Assembly (NCBI RefSeq): GCF_014873535.1 | Contig: NZ_JADBEF010000001.1 | Span: 744,001-808,000, forward strand | Direction: 5' to 3' | Origin: Nonomuraea africana | Lineage (GTDB): Bacteria; Actinomycetota; Actinomycetes; Streptosporangiales; Streptosporangiaceae | Length of the DNA stretch: 64,000 nucleotides | Shown here: positions 18,664 through 29,518 of the stretch, piece by piece | Position numbering within the stretch: the stretch's first letter is position 1 | Layout of the letters: each line of letters opens with the position of its first letter | Program-made: the position numbers and the translations under genes | Notes under the pieces: model-generated | What the model was told of the DNA's origin: nothing | The model's database searches: none | What the model saw: only the letters and a program-made list of their open reading frames with translations

Positions 18664-19554
18664 TCAGCTGGCCAGGACCTGGTACTTGACGGTCATCACG
18701 CCCGCGTTGGTGTTGCCGATCGTGGAGAAGGCGGCCTCGGACAGGTCGAGGCAGCGTCCCCCGGTGTACGGTCCGCGGTCGTTGATGCGCACGACCACCG
18801 ACTTGCCGTTCGACGGATTGATGACGCGGACCTTGCTGCCCAGCGGCAACGACTTGTGCGCCGCCGTCAGGGCCGAGGGGTCGAAGCGCTCGCCGCTGGC
18901 CGTCATCTGGGGCTCGTCGTAGTACGAGGCGCCGCACCGCCCCGAGGAGATGACGCGGACCTTCGGCTGGGCGGGCGCGGCGACGGGCTTCGGCGCCTGA
19001 GAGGGCTTGGCCTGAGCGCCGTTCGCGGTGCTGCCCTTGGCGGACGCGGTGCTCGAGCTGCCCGTGGACGCCGAGTTGCCGGTGGAGCCGTTCGAGGAAC
19101 CAGCCGGGGAGCCGGGCGACGAACCGGCCGGGGAGCCGGGCGATGAACCGGCCGGCGTGGACGCGGAACCGCCTGGCGCGGTGGAGGTGGAGCCGCCGGG
19201 AACGGCGGGGGAAGTGCCAGGGGCAGAGGTGGCGGCCGAGGGGAGCGCGGTGCCCCCGGCGGCGCCGGGCGTGCTCGCCAGGCCGCTCATGGCACCGGAA
19301 CCGGCGCCGGAAAGGGGGCCGGTACCCGGGGACGCGCTGACCTTCGGCGACGGGGTGAGGGAGACGAAGAGCCCGCCGCCCGCCCTGGGCTTCGGGGTGT
19401 CGTCGTTCGCGACGGCGGCCCAGGCGGTGGTCGAGGCGGCCAGCACGGCGGCGCCAAGGGCGACAGTGGTCCAACGGCGTCTGCCCGGCGCCGTCAGACG
19501 GCCCAGGGGATTCCGGCGAGACGGCTTGCTCGAATGCTGACCCAAGGGAAACAC
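18664..19554 (-). CDS. Exported RlpA-like double-psi beta-barrel protein
   Basis: A 296-residue protein. GTG 19554 is chosen as start with AAGGA a few bases upstream. An N-terminal basic stretch and hydrophobic segment (WTTVALGAAVLAASTTAWAA) export it. A long low-complexity Ser/Pro/Gly/Thr region, with a repeated GSPAGSSP unit, leads to a C-terminal RlpA-like domain: GRCGASYYDEPQMTASGERF, ALTAAHKSLPLGSKVRV, VVVRINDRGPY and DLSEAAF. RlpA domains bind or cleave cell-wall glycan; the Asp in NDRGPY is the usual catalytic candidate. A cell-wall remodelling role similar to resuscitation-associated proteins is inferred. A CRP-like site lies upstream. Confidence 0.85.
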   Translation of the reverse strand: MFPLGQHSSKPSRRNPLGRLTAPGRRRWTTVALGAAVLAASTTAWAAVANDDTPKPRAGGGLFVSLTPSPKVSASPGTGPLSGAGSGAMSGLASTPGAAGGTALPSAATSAPGTSPAVPGGSTSTAPGGSASTPAGSSPGSPAGSSPGSPAGSSNGSTGNSASTGSSSTASAKGSTANGAQAKPSQAPKPVAAPAQPKVRVISSGRCGASYYDEPQMTASGERFDPSALTAAHKSLPLGSKVRVINPSNGKSVVVRINDRGPYTGGRCLDLSEAAFSTIGNTNAGVMTVKYQVLAS

Positions 19555-19708
19555 GGTCCTTGATCGGGGGAACAGGACACGGAAGGGCCAGACGAGGGAG
19601 GGGAGGGGGACGCGCGTCGGCCGCTTCCCGTGAACGGGGCGCCACGACCCCGCAATGCGCTTGAAGATATGCGACAAAGGAGAGGCAAAGGCAAATTAAT
19701 GCGACATA

Positions 19709-19726
19709 CCGTGACATATCTCACGG
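19709..19726 (-). promoter_or_regulatory. CRP-family-like palindrome upstream of the RlpA-like gene
   Basis: CCGTGACATATCTCACGG has perfect 6-bp arms and contains the CRP-family pattern GTGA-N6-TCAC. It is about 155 bp upstream of the GTG start and within the only gap between this gene and ligB. Two ATGCGACA-like phrases flank it. Confidence 0.45.
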
Positions 19727-19792
19727 GTCACGGGCATGGTTGCGAAGACCCAGCGTACGCACTGGATCTTCGGGTTTTCGGTAAAGCGGGAA

Positions 19793-21319
19793 TCAGAGCA
19801 TGAGCGAGCGGACCGTCTCCACGGTGTCGGCCTCATCAGGACGTTTGTCCGGCCGGTAGCGCAGCACGCGGGCGAAGCGGAGCGCCATGCCGCCCGGATA
19901 GCGCGGCGAGCGCTGCACGCCGTCGAAAGCGATCTCCACGACGAGTTCGGGCCTGAGCGTGACGGTCCACTCGTCGGTGGGACCCTCGGCGATCTCGAGG
20001 AAGCGCTGGGTCTGCCAGGCGAGCAGTTCGTCGGTCAGCCCCTTGAACGTCTTGCCCAGCATCACGAACGAGCCGCTGTCGGGGTCGCGCGCGCCCAGGT
20101 GGAGGTTGGACAGCTTGCCCTCGCGCCGCCCGTGCCCCCACTCGGCGGCCAGGACGACCAGGTCGAGCGTGTGGCGCGGCTTCACCTTGATCCAGCCCGC
20201 GCCCCTGCGGCCGGCCGCGTAGGGCGAGGTGAGGGACTTGGCGACCAGGCCTTCGTGGCCTCGCCGTACGACCTCGGTGAAGAACGCCTCGGCGGCGGGC
20301 AGGTCGCCGGTGACCAGGCGGGGGGTGAGGAGATCGGGGGGGACGGTGGCGGCGAGCGCCTCCTGGCGCTCGCTGTACGGCAGGTCGAGCAGGTCGGCGC
20401 CGCCGACCCTGAGCGCGTCGAAGAAGAAGACGCTCAGCGGCGTGGCCGCGCGCAGCCTCGCGACGTCGGTCTTGCTGCTGACCCGGCTGGCGGTCACCTG
20501 GAAGGGGTGGGGACGGCCGTCCTGCCGCAGCGCGAGGACCTCGCCGTCGAGAACCAGGTCGTCGGAGGGCAGCGCGAGCACCGCCTCGACGAGCTCGGGG
20601 ACCTGGGACGTGATGTCGTCGAGGGTGCGGGTGAAGACCCTGACCGTGTCGCCCGAGCGGTGCGCCTGCACCCGCACGCCGTCGAGCTTCCACTCCAGCG
20701 CCGCCTCGCCACCGATCTTCTCCAGCGCCGCGGCGACGTTGGGCGCGCTGCCGGCGAGCATGGGCGCGACGGGGCGGCCCACCTCGAGCTTGAACGCGTG
20801 CAGCGCCTCGACGCCACCGGACAGGGCCGCCGCGCCGACGGCGGGCAGCCAGCCGCGCAACGTGAGCGCCCGCCGTACGTCGGCCGAGGGGGCGCCGGAG
20901 GCCTTGGCGACGGCCTCGATCATCACCCCGTCGAGCGCGCCCTGGCGCAGCTCGCCGGAGAGCAGGCGCAGCAGGAACGACTGCTCCTGGCTGGTGACGG
21001 CGGTGAACAGCTCCTCGACCAGGGCCTTGCGCGCGGCCTGGGAGCCGGCGCCCGAGACGGCCTTGATGCGGGTGAGGAGGGCGTCGATGTCGGTGAGGGT
21101 GGCGGTGGCGACGAGCTTGGGCGGGGGAGGGTCCTGCAGGGTGCGCCAGCCGACGCCGATCTGGCGCTGGGGGAGCTCGCCCGACAGGTAGGCGATGGCG
21201 ATCTCGGCCTCGTCGGCGCCGACGCGGCCCAGGAGCTCGGCCAGATGGCCGACCTTGCCCAGACGGGCAGCGGTACTGGCCACGGCCTCGGATACGCGGA
21301 CGACGTCGATCAGTAGCAC
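19793..21319 (-). CDS. ligB: ATP-dependent DNA ligase, LigB type
   Basis: A 508-residue ligase. An N-terminal helical DNA-binding domain (residues 1 to ~190) precedes the adenylation domain with motif I EWKLDGVR, Lys about 211 forming the ligase-AMP intermediate. Motif III ([12 protein letters not shown]), motif IV (EGLVAKS) and motif V (GWIKVKPR) are present, followed by the OB-fold domain. Length and layout match mycobacterial LigB (about 507 residues), a nonessential ATP-using ligase beside NAD-dependent LigA. The start is a GTG at 21319. It stands alone; neighbours are not repair genes. Confidence 0.92.
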   Translation of the reverse strand: MLLIDVVRVSEAVASTAARLGKVGHLAELLGRVGADEAEIAIAYLSGELPQRQIGVGWRTLQDPPPPKLVATATLTDIDALLTRIKAVSGAGSQAARKALVEELFTAVTSQEQSFLLRLLSGELRQGALDGVMIEAVAKASGAPSADVRRALTLRGWLPAVGAAALSGGVEALHAFKLEVGRPVAPMLAGSAPNVAAALEKIGGEAALEWKLDGVRVQAHRSGDTVRVFTRTLDDITSQVPELVEAVLALPSDDLVLDGEVLALRQDGRPHPFQVTASRVSSKTDVARLRAATPLSVFFFDALRVGGADLLDLPYSERQEALAATVPPDLLTPRLVTGDLPAAEAFFTEVVRRGHEGLVAKSLTSPYAAGRRGAGWIKVKPRHTLDLVVLAAEWGHGRREGKLSNLHLGARDPDSGSFVMLGKTFKGLTDELLAWQTQRFLEIAEGPTDEWTVTLRPELVVEIAFDGVQRSPRYPGGMALRFARVLRYRPDKRPDEADTVETVRSLML

Positions 21320-21466
21320 AACGCTTATGTTGCCCTACAGGACCGACAAAAGTCCCGCTTGACCTTTGGATCCACTGTCTCGGGGGTTTGCGCGGGTTCC
21401 CGGAACCGACGTAGTACGGCGCGGGGAGCCGGGGTTCCTGTGGATCCAGGGTGCTGGAGGGAGGGG

Positions 21467-21496
21467 GTGTGGGGTACGGCGGGCCGTACCCCACAC
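21467..21496 (-). terminator. Perfect 14-bp stem-loop after the FKBP gene
   Basis: GTGTGGGGTACGGC (21467-21480) pairs with GCCGTACCCCACAC (21483-21496) around a two-base loop. It begins ten bases past the FKBP stop codon on the minus strand. Confidence 0.75.
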
Positions 21497-21506
21497 CGTG
21501 CGAACG

Positions 21507-21881
21507 TCAGCGAACGCCGAGCAGGTCGACGACGAAGATGAGCGTCTCGCCCGGCTTGATGGCGCTGCCCGCGCCCCTGTTGCCGTAGCCCAGGTGCGGC
21601 GGGATGACGAGCTTGCGACGCCCGCCGACCTTCATGCCCGCCACGCCGCGGTCCCAGCCCGCGATGACGCGGCCGCCGCCCAGCGGGAACTCGAACGGCG
21701 TGCCGCGGTTCCACGACGCGTCGAACTCCTCGCCGCTCGAGAAAGCGACACCGACGTAGTGCACCTGGACGTTCTGTCCAGGCTTGGCCTCGGGGCCGTC
21801 CCCCTCGACGATGTCGACGATCTCCAGGTCGGCGGGCGGGTTGCCCTCCGGGAAGTCGATCTCCGGCTTCTCGAGTGCCAC
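21507..21881 (-). CDS. FKBP-type peptidyl-prolyl cis-trans isomerase
   Basis: A 124-residue single-domain FKBP without signal peptide, so cytoplasmic. Core blocks are VQVHYVGVAFSSGEEFDASW, FPLGGGRVIAGWDRGVAGMK, KLVIPPHLGYG and ETLIFVVDLL, covering the aromatic active-site pocket. It speeds proline isomerisation during folding. An AAGGAGT-like site lies just upstream of the ATG. A strong hairpin follows. Confidence 0.93.
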   Translation of the reverse strand: MALEKPEIDFPEGNPPADLEIVDIVEGDGPEAKPGQNVQVHYVGVAFSSGEEFDASWNRGTPFEFPLGGGRVIAGWDRGVAGMKVGGRRKLVIPPHLGYGNRGAGSAIKPGETLIFVVDLLGVR

Positions 21882-21994
21882 GATGTACTCCTTGGTGGAT
21901 GTCTTCTAACCCTGAAGACTCTAGGGGGAGCGGCGCTCCTGACGGTGACGGGCATGCTGTGGTGGGAGAACCTGTTCCGTGGTGAACTGATCAC

Positions 21995-24018
<2,024 letters not shown>

Positions 24019-24066
24019 TTATTCCCGCTTTGCGTGGCCATATGATCTGCGGGACAGACCTGGGGG

Positions 24067-24531
24067 ATGGAGGACGCGTTGGACATCGTGGAGCGGTCCG
24101 AACTGCTGGTGGTGGGCCTCGCCGTACGCACCACCAACGCCGAGGAGATGGACCCGTCGCGGGCGCGGCTGCCGGCGCTGTGGCAGCGGGCGGGGGCTCC
24201 GGGGGCGTTCGCGCACGTTCCGGGACGGCTGGACGAGAACCTTTACGCGGTCCTGACCGACTACGAGAGCGATCACCACGGCGCGTACACGCAGATCGTC
24301 GGGGTGGGCGTGCGGACGGTGCCCAGGCTGCCCGAGGGCATGGTCGCGGTACGGGTGCCCGCGGGCCAGGCGCTGAAGATCGAGGCCAGGGGCCAGATGC
24401 CGCAGGCAATCATCGACGCCTGGCAGCAGGCGTGGAAGCACACCGAGTCGGGTGGCACGCCCGCCAGGTCGTTCACCACCGATCTGGAGGTGCACCACCC
24501 GGCGGGCGCCGATCTCTACCTGGCCGTGTGA
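24067..24531 (+). CDS. GyrI-like/AraC effector-binding domain protein
   Basis: A 154-residue stand-alone effector-binding domain. The layout DIVERSELLVVGLAVRTTN, LPALWQRAG, LYAVLTDYESDHHGAYTQIV, MVAVRVPAGQALKIEARG and a closing DLEVHHPAGADLYLAV matches the family fused to AraC or MerR regulators, but no DNA-binding domain is present. Such proteins bind small hydrophobic ligands or, like GyrI, partner proteins. The stop lies four bases from the convergent gene's stop. Confidence 0.8.
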   Translation: MEDALDIVERSELLVVGLAVRTTNAEEMDPSRARLPALWQRAGAPGAFAHVPGRLDENLYAVLTDYESDHHGAYTQIVGVGVRTVPRLPEGMVAVRVPAGQALKIEARGQMPQAIIDAWQQAWKHTESGGTPARSFTTDLEVHHPAGADLYLAV

Positions 24532-24535
24532 GGCC

Positions 24536-26941
24536 TCAGCTGGAACAGCTGGAGTGGTAGCCGACAGGACTCGAAACCGTTTCGTACGGCGTGCGGACCT
24601 CGAGCCTGAACTGCCCATTGTCGCGTGAGGGCGCCGTGTAGGTCTTGGAGACCTCCTTGACGCCCGCGGGCGCGTTCACCGTGACCCATTCGCCCTCCCA
24701 GCCGCTGAAGCCGGACTTGCGTGCCCACCGGTAGCTGAGGGAGGCCGGCGCGCCGAGCGTGATCTTGCCGCTCAGCACCCAGTTCCCGCAGGTGTTCGCC
24801 ATCTTGGTGGCCTTCACGTCGCTGAAGGAGACCTTGTGGCAGGTGACGTCGACGGGGAGGATCTGGCTCCGGTATCCCTCGTCGGGCGAGGTGATACGCA
24901 GCTGCGCGTCCAGCTTGAGGGTGACGTTGAAATAGCGAGTGATCGTGACGGTCTTGGGCAGGTAGGCCAGGACCTTGTGGTCGGAGCGGTCGATGAGGGC
25001 GCCGTTGTGCGCCTGGACCAGCTCGACGCGCACGTCCTGGTGCCTCGTGGAGTGGAGCTTCGCGGAGAAGACGAACCGCTTGCCGGAGCAGTCGCCGCTC
25101 CAGGTGGCCGGGTCGACCTTGACGTCGGTCAGCCACGCCGAGGGGCACGACAGCGTGTAGGTCTTGTGCGCCGCGGGGTGGTTGTGCTCCTTGGTCTCCA
25201 GGGAGACGGTGCCGCTGACGGACTTGGTGGCCTGCCACTCGTGCGCGGTCACCTGCTTCTCGCCGGCGGCCGTGAAGGTCAGCGTGGTCCAGTCCGTCCG
25301 CTTGCCGTCGACCGCCCAGCGGTAGGAGACGGCGCCCTCGCGGTTCAGCCCGACCGTGCCGGTGGCGCGGAAGGTGCGCGGCCGCGTGCAGTCGGTGTGC
25401 GTGCTCACCTTCGCCACGTCGGCCTGCACGGTGACCTTGGGCTCGGGCGCGCACGTCACGGTGTAGGGCGCCTCCTTGGCCGGCGCGTTGTGGTTCCTCA
25501 CCTCCACGCGGACGGTGCCGCCGGTCGCCGAGGCCCACGCGTCGGACTCCACGGTGACAGTGGCGGGCCCGGCGATCGTGACCTTCTTGTAGGGGAAGGC
25601 CGTCTTGTCGATCACGAACCGGTACTCGACCTCGCCCGGCCGGTCGAGGCCGAGGACGGCGCGGGCGCGGTGGTTGGGCACCTTCGCGCAGTCGCCCGCG
25701 TAGGCGGGGGCGGTGATCTCGCCGATGGTGACGACGGGCGGCTGCGGCTCGGCCCTGCAGGTGAAGGTGAAGGTGCGCACGACGGGCGTGCCGCCGACGA
25801 CCTTGAGGCCCAGGCTGTGGGCGCCCTCCATCGACCTGTCCATGGTCCACGTGGTCGTGAAGTCCTTGGAACGATCACCGGCTCCGGCGGGGACGGTGAC
25901 GGTTCCGCCCTCGGCGTCCTTGCCGTCGAGGATCCACTGGTAGGCGAGCGTGGCCGCGGCCCCCGCCGGCAGGGTCAGACGGCCCAGCGACTCGTAGCGG
26001 ACCGGCTCCGCGCAGCTGCCGTCGTACGTGCCGGGCGAGATGCCGACGATCGACGGCACCGCGGGCTTCGCCGGCGGCGGGCTGGACGGAGGAGGGCTGG
26101 TGGGCGGCGGCGACGTCGGCGGCGGTGACGTGGGCGGGGGAGACGTGGGAGGCGGCGACGAAGGCGGAGTCGTGCCTGTGCACGTCACCGCGTAGGAGGC
26201 CCGGCCCGAGTCGTGACCCGCCCGCTCCAGGATCCTGACGGCCTTCCAGCCGCTCGTGCTCCCTGACACCGTCACCGGCAGCGACACCTGACGCAGCCTG
26301 GGCCCTCCCTCGGGGAAGTCGAGGTATTCGGGGCGGCTCTCGCCGCCCGCGCCGTCGATCCACTGGTAGCCGACCCTGGCCGGGGTCCTGGAGACCTGGA
26401 GCGTGGCGGTGAACCGCACGGTCGTGGGGCACTGCCCGGTGTAGGCAGGCGGCGTGACGTCGACGTCGGCCGCGGCGACCACTGGACGGCCGGCGTGGCT
26501 CGCGGGCAGCGGGTTGCCCACGTCGTAGAGCTTGCCCGCGCCCTCGCACGTGACGCTGAAGTACGCCTTGCGGGACAGACCCGCGCGGCCCAGCACCTCG
26601 ACGGCCTGCCAGCCGGAGACCGACCGCTCGAACGTCTGCCGGTCCCTGACGGTCACCCTGCGGGCGCCGTCGACGCGGAAGCTCTTCACGGCGCCCTTGC
26701 CGCCGTCGCCGCGCACCCAGCGGTAGCGCACGACGCCCCTGCCCTTGGCCGCGATCACGGCGGAGAACCCGACCGTGGTGGGGCAGTCACCCGACTGCCG
26801 CGCGGGGCTCGCCTTGGCCTTGGCCACCGCCACGGTGACCGGGGCCGCGGTCGCCGGGGCCGCGAGGGTCGCGAGCGCCGGAGGGGCGGCCAGCAGCCCG
26901 CCGAGCACCAGGGCGCTCAGCAGCAACGCTGTCCTGTTCAC
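24536..26941 (-). CDS. Large secreted protein with seven two-cysteine repeat domains
   Basis: An 801-residue exported protein. GTG 26941 is chosen because GGAAGGGAA lies just upstream; it opens a signal peptide (NRTALLLSALVLGGLLAAPP). Seven domains of about 90-110 residues each begin with a G/N-x-C segment (SGDCPTTV, TGQCPTTV, DGSCAEPV, AGDCAKVP, HTDCTRPR, SGDCSGKR, ANTCGNWV), contain a YRW or YQW strand, and close with a C-terminal Cys (VTCEG, VTCTG, FTCRA, VTCAP, LSCPS, VTCHK, HSSCSS). Domains 2 and 3 are separated by a TSPPP repeat hinge. The layout suggests an Ig-like, disulfide-stapled surface or matrix protein. Function unknown. Confidence 0.8.
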   Translation of the reverse strand: MNRTALLLSALVLGGLLAAPPALATLAAPATAAPVTVAVAKAKASPARQSGDCPTTVGFSAVIAAKGRGVVRYRWVRGDGGKGAVKSFRVDGARRVTVRDRQTFERSVSGWQAVEVLGRAGLSRKAYFSVTCEGAGKLYDVGNPLPASHAGRPVVAAADVDVTPPAYTGQCPTTVRFTATLQVSRTPARVGYQWIDGAGGESRPEYLDFPEGGPRLRQVSLPVTVSGSTSGWKAVRILERAGHDSGRASYAVTCTGTTPPSSPPPTSPPPTSPPPTSPPPTSPPPSSPPPAKPAVPSIVGISPGTYDGSCAEPVRYESLGRLTLPAGAAATLAYQWILDGKDAEGGTVTVPAGAGDRSKDFTTTWTMDRSMEGAHSLGLKVVGGTPVVRTFTFTCRAEPQPPVVTIGEITAPAYAGDCAKVPNHRARAVLGLDRPGEVEYRFVIDKTAFPYKKVTIAGPATVTVESDAWASATGGTVRVEVRNHNAPAKEAPYTVTCAPEPKVTVQADVAKVSTHTDCTRPRTFRATGTVGLNREGAVSYRWAVDGKRTDWTTLTFTAAGEKQVTAHEWQATKSVSGTVSLETKEHNHPAAHKTYTLSCPSAWLTDVKVDPATWSGDCSGKRFVFSAKLHSTRHQDVRVELVQAHNGALIDRSDHKVLAYLPKTVTITRYFNVTLKLDAQLRITSPDEGYRSQILPVDVTCHKVSFSDVKATKMANTCGNWVLSGKITLGAPASLSYRWARKSGFSGWEGEWVTVNAPAGVKEVSKTYTAPSRDNGQFRLEVRTPYETVSSPVGYHSSCSS

Positions 26942-27018
26942 ATCGGTTCCCTTCCTGTACTGAGAAGGGAACACATGATCCTCAGAGGGCCTTGGAGGTC
27001 ACGTGGATCTCACCTGGA

Positions 27019-27540
27019 TCACTCGTCGTCCGGCGGCGGATCGGGGACGAGCCAACCGGCGATGAAGATCGGGATCGTGTAGTGCGTCGCGAACAGCGTC
27101 AGCGCCAGCGGTGCCAGCAGGGCCATGGGGACGGTCAGGGTGAGCTGGCCGTCCGCGTGGCTCACCACGTTCGTCAGCACGAAGAGCGCGGCGAGCACCA
27201 CGCTGGTGGCGCGGTGCGCCGAGGTGTACGCCCGGCGCCGCTCGGCCAGCTGCCGCTCGTCGAGGAAGCGCTCGGGCAGCGAGAGGCCGCCCCTGGTGGC
27301 GGCGTGCAGCCACCCGATCACCGGGATGCCGATCACCAGGCCGATCCCGAACATCGACAGGTAGACGTTGCGCGCCAGGTCGCTCGGCGCGTACCTGACG
27401 ATCACCACCAGCCCCGCCCAGAGCAGCACCAGCGCCGCCACGCCGACCAGCACGAGGCGGCGGCGGGCGGGGCGGGTCGCCCAGAGCCGTTGCGCAGGCA
27501 TGTTCTCCAGACGCTCGCGCTGCCTGTCCCACCTGTCCAT
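27019..27540 (-). CDS. Four-span membrane protein in ABC/XRE operon
   Basis: A 173-residue protein with a charged N-terminus (DRWDRQRERLENMPAQRLW) and about four hydrophobic spans. The start ATG 27540 shares one base with the stop of the XRE gene (TGATG); GTG 27543 is possible. Not recognised beyond its membrane nature. The position as last gene of an ABC exporter/regulator operon suggests an accessory or sensed component. Confidence 0.75.
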   Translation of the reverse strand: MDRWDRQRERLENMPAQRLWATRPARRRLVLVGVAALVLLWAGLVVIVRYAPSDLARNVYLSMFGIGLVIGIPVIGWLHAATRGGLSLPERFLDERQLAERRRAYTSAHRATSVVLAALFVLTNVVSHADGQLTLTVPMALLAPLALTLFATHYTIPIFIAGWLVPDPPPDDE

Positions 27541-27767
27541 CACGACCCCAATCTGGCGAACGGATGGAGCGAGAAGACGACCTCCACCGGCACCTCGAAA
27601 TACTCGGCGATCTTCAGGGCCAGAAACAGGGACGGGCTGTACTCGCCCCGCTCGAGATAGCCCACCGTCTGGTAGTGGACGCCGAGCGCCGCCGCCAGGT
27701 CCTTGCGGGAGATCCCGCGTTCGGCCCTGAGCATCGGGATCCTGTTGTAGACGACCTCGTTCGACAC
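27540..27767 (-). CDS. Small XRE-family transcriptional regulator
   Basis: A 75-residue single-domain helix-turn-helix protein: IPMLRAERGISRKDLAAALG, then VHYQTVGYLERGEYSPSL. Proteins of this very short type (YozG-like) usually sit next to the membrane-protein genes they control. It lies nine bases after the ABC permease gene and overlaps the next gene by one base. It is the best candidate to bind the palindrome at 29377-29396. Confidence 0.88.
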   Translation of the reverse strand: MSNEVVYNRIPMLRAERGISRKDLAAALGVHYQTVGYLERGEYSPSLFLALKIAEYFEVPVEVVFSLHPFARLGS

Positions 27768-27776
27768 CGCGAATCC

Positions 27777-28547
27777 TCACTTGCGAGTGACCCTGCGCAG
27801 CAGCCACGGTGCCAGCACCATACCGGCGAGCGCCCACGCGCCCATCACCGTCGCCGCAGTGCCCAGCTGCCAGGCGCCGTGCAGCTCGCCCGCGGGGGAG
27901 TCGAAGAACGCCGCCCGCAGCGCGTGACCCTGCCAGTAGAGCGGGAAGGCCTGGGCGATCCACTGGACCGCCTCGGGCATCATCCGCACGGGGAGCATCA
28001 CTCCCGAGCAGATCATCAGCAGCATCGTGGGCAGGCCGATCAGCGCGGCGGCCGTCTTCGCGCTCGGCAGCATCGCGCCGATCGCCGTGCCGAGCGGCAC
28101 CACCGCCAGGGTGCCGAGCCCGAGCGCCCACAGCAGCGTCGGCCAGCTGACGGGCGCGCCCAGCCCGCCCAGCGCGGCGCCGAGAGCCAGCATGATCGCC
28201 GAGTGGCCCGCGATGTGCAGCAGCAGCGAGACCGCCCTGCCCGTGACGTAGACGGGCAGGCCGCGGGGCAGCGCGCGCAGCCTCAGCAGCGCGCCCTCCT
28301 CCCTGTCGGTGGCGATCAGCAGCGGCAGCGACATGGTCCCCGCCGAGAACACGGTGAAGGCGATGAACCCCACCGCCATGAACGCGCTCATGCCGACGCC
28401 GCCGCCCGCGGGGTTGTCGCCGATCCACAGCATCAGCAGCACGAACGTCACGAGTCCGGCGAGCTGGCCGCTCAGCTCCTTGCCGTCCCTCATGATCGAA
28501 CCCTGCTCGATCAGGCCGCGCCTGACCCCGAGTGCCAGCGTGTTCAC
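27777..28547 (-). CDS. ABC-2 type transporter permease
   Basis: A 256-residue permease with about six spans. The start is GTG 28547 (VNTLALGVRRGLIEQ), overlapping the ATPase stop as GTGA. Recognisable ABC-2 features are the interface helix before span 1, FTVFSAGTMSLPLLIATDREEGALLRLRA (kept family loop) and ICSGVMLPVRMMPEAVQWI before the last span. With the ATPase it forms an exporter, most likely for a lipid, peptide or drug. Confidence 0.88.
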   Translation of the reverse strand: MNTLALGVRRGLIEQGSIMRDGKELSGQLAGLVTFVLLMLWIGDNPAGGGVGMSAFMAVGFIAFTVFSAGTMSLPLLIATDREEGALLRLRALPRGLPVYVTGRAVSLLLHIAGHSAIMLALGAALGGLGAPVSWPTLLWALGLGTLAVVPLGTAIGAMLPSAKTAAALIGLPTMLLMICSGVMLPVRMMPEAVQWIAQAFPLYWQGHALRAAFFDSPAGELHGAWQLGTAATVMGAWALAGMVLAPWLLRRVTRK

Positions 28548-29368
28548 GCCGCGCTCCTTTCCACCAGGTTGAGGTAGCTCTCTTCGAGGGTGGGCCGCCT
28601 GATCTCCAGGTCGGGGACCGGCCCGCCGTACTGCTGGTGCAGCTTCCACACCAGCTCGGACGGCTCTCCAGTCTGTTCGGAGCCGTCCCTCCAGCGCACC
28701 AGGGAGGGCACCTGTACGGCCCGCGCCAGCTCCTCGGGCGTGCCGAAGACCGCGATGCGCCCGTCGAGGAGGACGGCGATGCGGTCGGCCAGCTTCTCCG
28801 CCTCGGCCAGGTCGTGCGTGGTCAGCATGATCGTGGTGTCGAGACCGGCGATCAGCTCGTGGAACTCCCTGCGCGCCTCGGGGTCGAAGCCCGTGGTCGG
28901 CTCGTCGAGGAAGAGCAGCTCCGGCCGGCCGACGATGCCGAGCGCGACGTCGAGCCTGCGTCGCTGGCCGCCGGAGAGCTGGCCGACCTTGCCGGCCGCC
29001 TGGTCGCCGAGCCCGAGCGCCCTCAGCAGCTCGCCGGTGTCCCAGGGGTCGGGGTAGTGGGCCGCGACGTGGTCGAGCAGCGTGGCGACGCGCCACCGCG
29101 GGTGGTCGCGCCAGTCCTGGAGGACCACGCCGAGCCTGGCCCGCCAGTCGTCGCCGCCCCGGGAGGGGTCGGTGCCCAGCACCTCGACCTCTCCGCCCGC
29201 GCGGTGCCTGAAGCCCTCGAGGATCTCGATCGTGGTCGTCTTGCCCGCGCCGTTGGGGCCGAGGAGCGCGACGGTCTCGCCGCGCCGTACCTCGAGGTCG
29301 ACACCGCGCAGGACCTCGCGCTTGCCGTACGACATCCGCAGCCCGCGGACGCTCACCACAGTACTCAT
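28544..29368 (-). CDS. ABC transporter ATP-binding protein (drug/lipid export type)
   Basis: A 274-residue ATPase, first gene of a four-gene leftward operon. Walker A is LLGPNGAGKTTT, Q-loop VVLQDWRDHP, signature LSGGQRRRLDVALG, Walker B LLFLDEPTTG and H-loop LTTHDLAEAE. The C-terminal stretch (VPDLEIRRPTLEESYLNLV) is the standard DrrA/CcmA-type tail. Only eight bases separate the ATG from the 20-bp palindrome, so binding there would block the start region. Confidence 0.9.
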   Translation of the reverse strand: MSTVVSVRGLRMSYGKREVLRGVDLEVRRGETVALLGPNGAGKTTTIEILEGFRHRAGGEVEVLGTDPSRGGDDWRARLGVVLQDWRDHPRWRVATLLDHVAAHYPDPWDTGELLRALGLGDQAAGKVGQLSGGQRRRLDVALGIVGRPELLFLDEPTTGFDPEARREFHELIAGLDTTIMLTTHDLAEAEKLADRIAVLLDGRIAVFGTPEELARAVQVPSLVRWRDGSEQTGEPSELVWKLHQQYGGPVPDLEIRRPTLEESYLNLVERSAA

Positions 29369-29376
29369 GCGGTGGA

Positions 29377-29396
29377 ATGTAGTACACCTACTACAT
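29377..29396 (-). promoter_or_regulatory. Perfect palindromic operator of the ABC/XRE operon
   Basis: ATGTAGTA (29377-29384) and TACTACAT (29389-29396) are perfect inverted arms around CACC. The site ends eight bases before the ATPase ATG, where it must overlap the promoter or the transcript start. Its A/T content stands out against the neighbouring GC-rich DNA. Confidence 0.65.
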
Positions 29397-29518
29397 ATGC
29401 GACAACTCCTACGACAGGGAGAGGGTGGACATGGCCGCGTCCACGGCGAGAGGACGCAGCTCCTCGGCGGGGACGTCGGCGAAAGCCCAGGAGCAGTCGG
29501 CGACCGACTACTCGGAGA

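Noticed and set aside
19555..19735. ydaO/c-di-AMP riboswitch upstream of the RlpA-like gene
   Set aside because: Such elements often precede cell-wall hydrolase genes in actinomycetes, but the expected conserved phrases were not seen on the minus strand.
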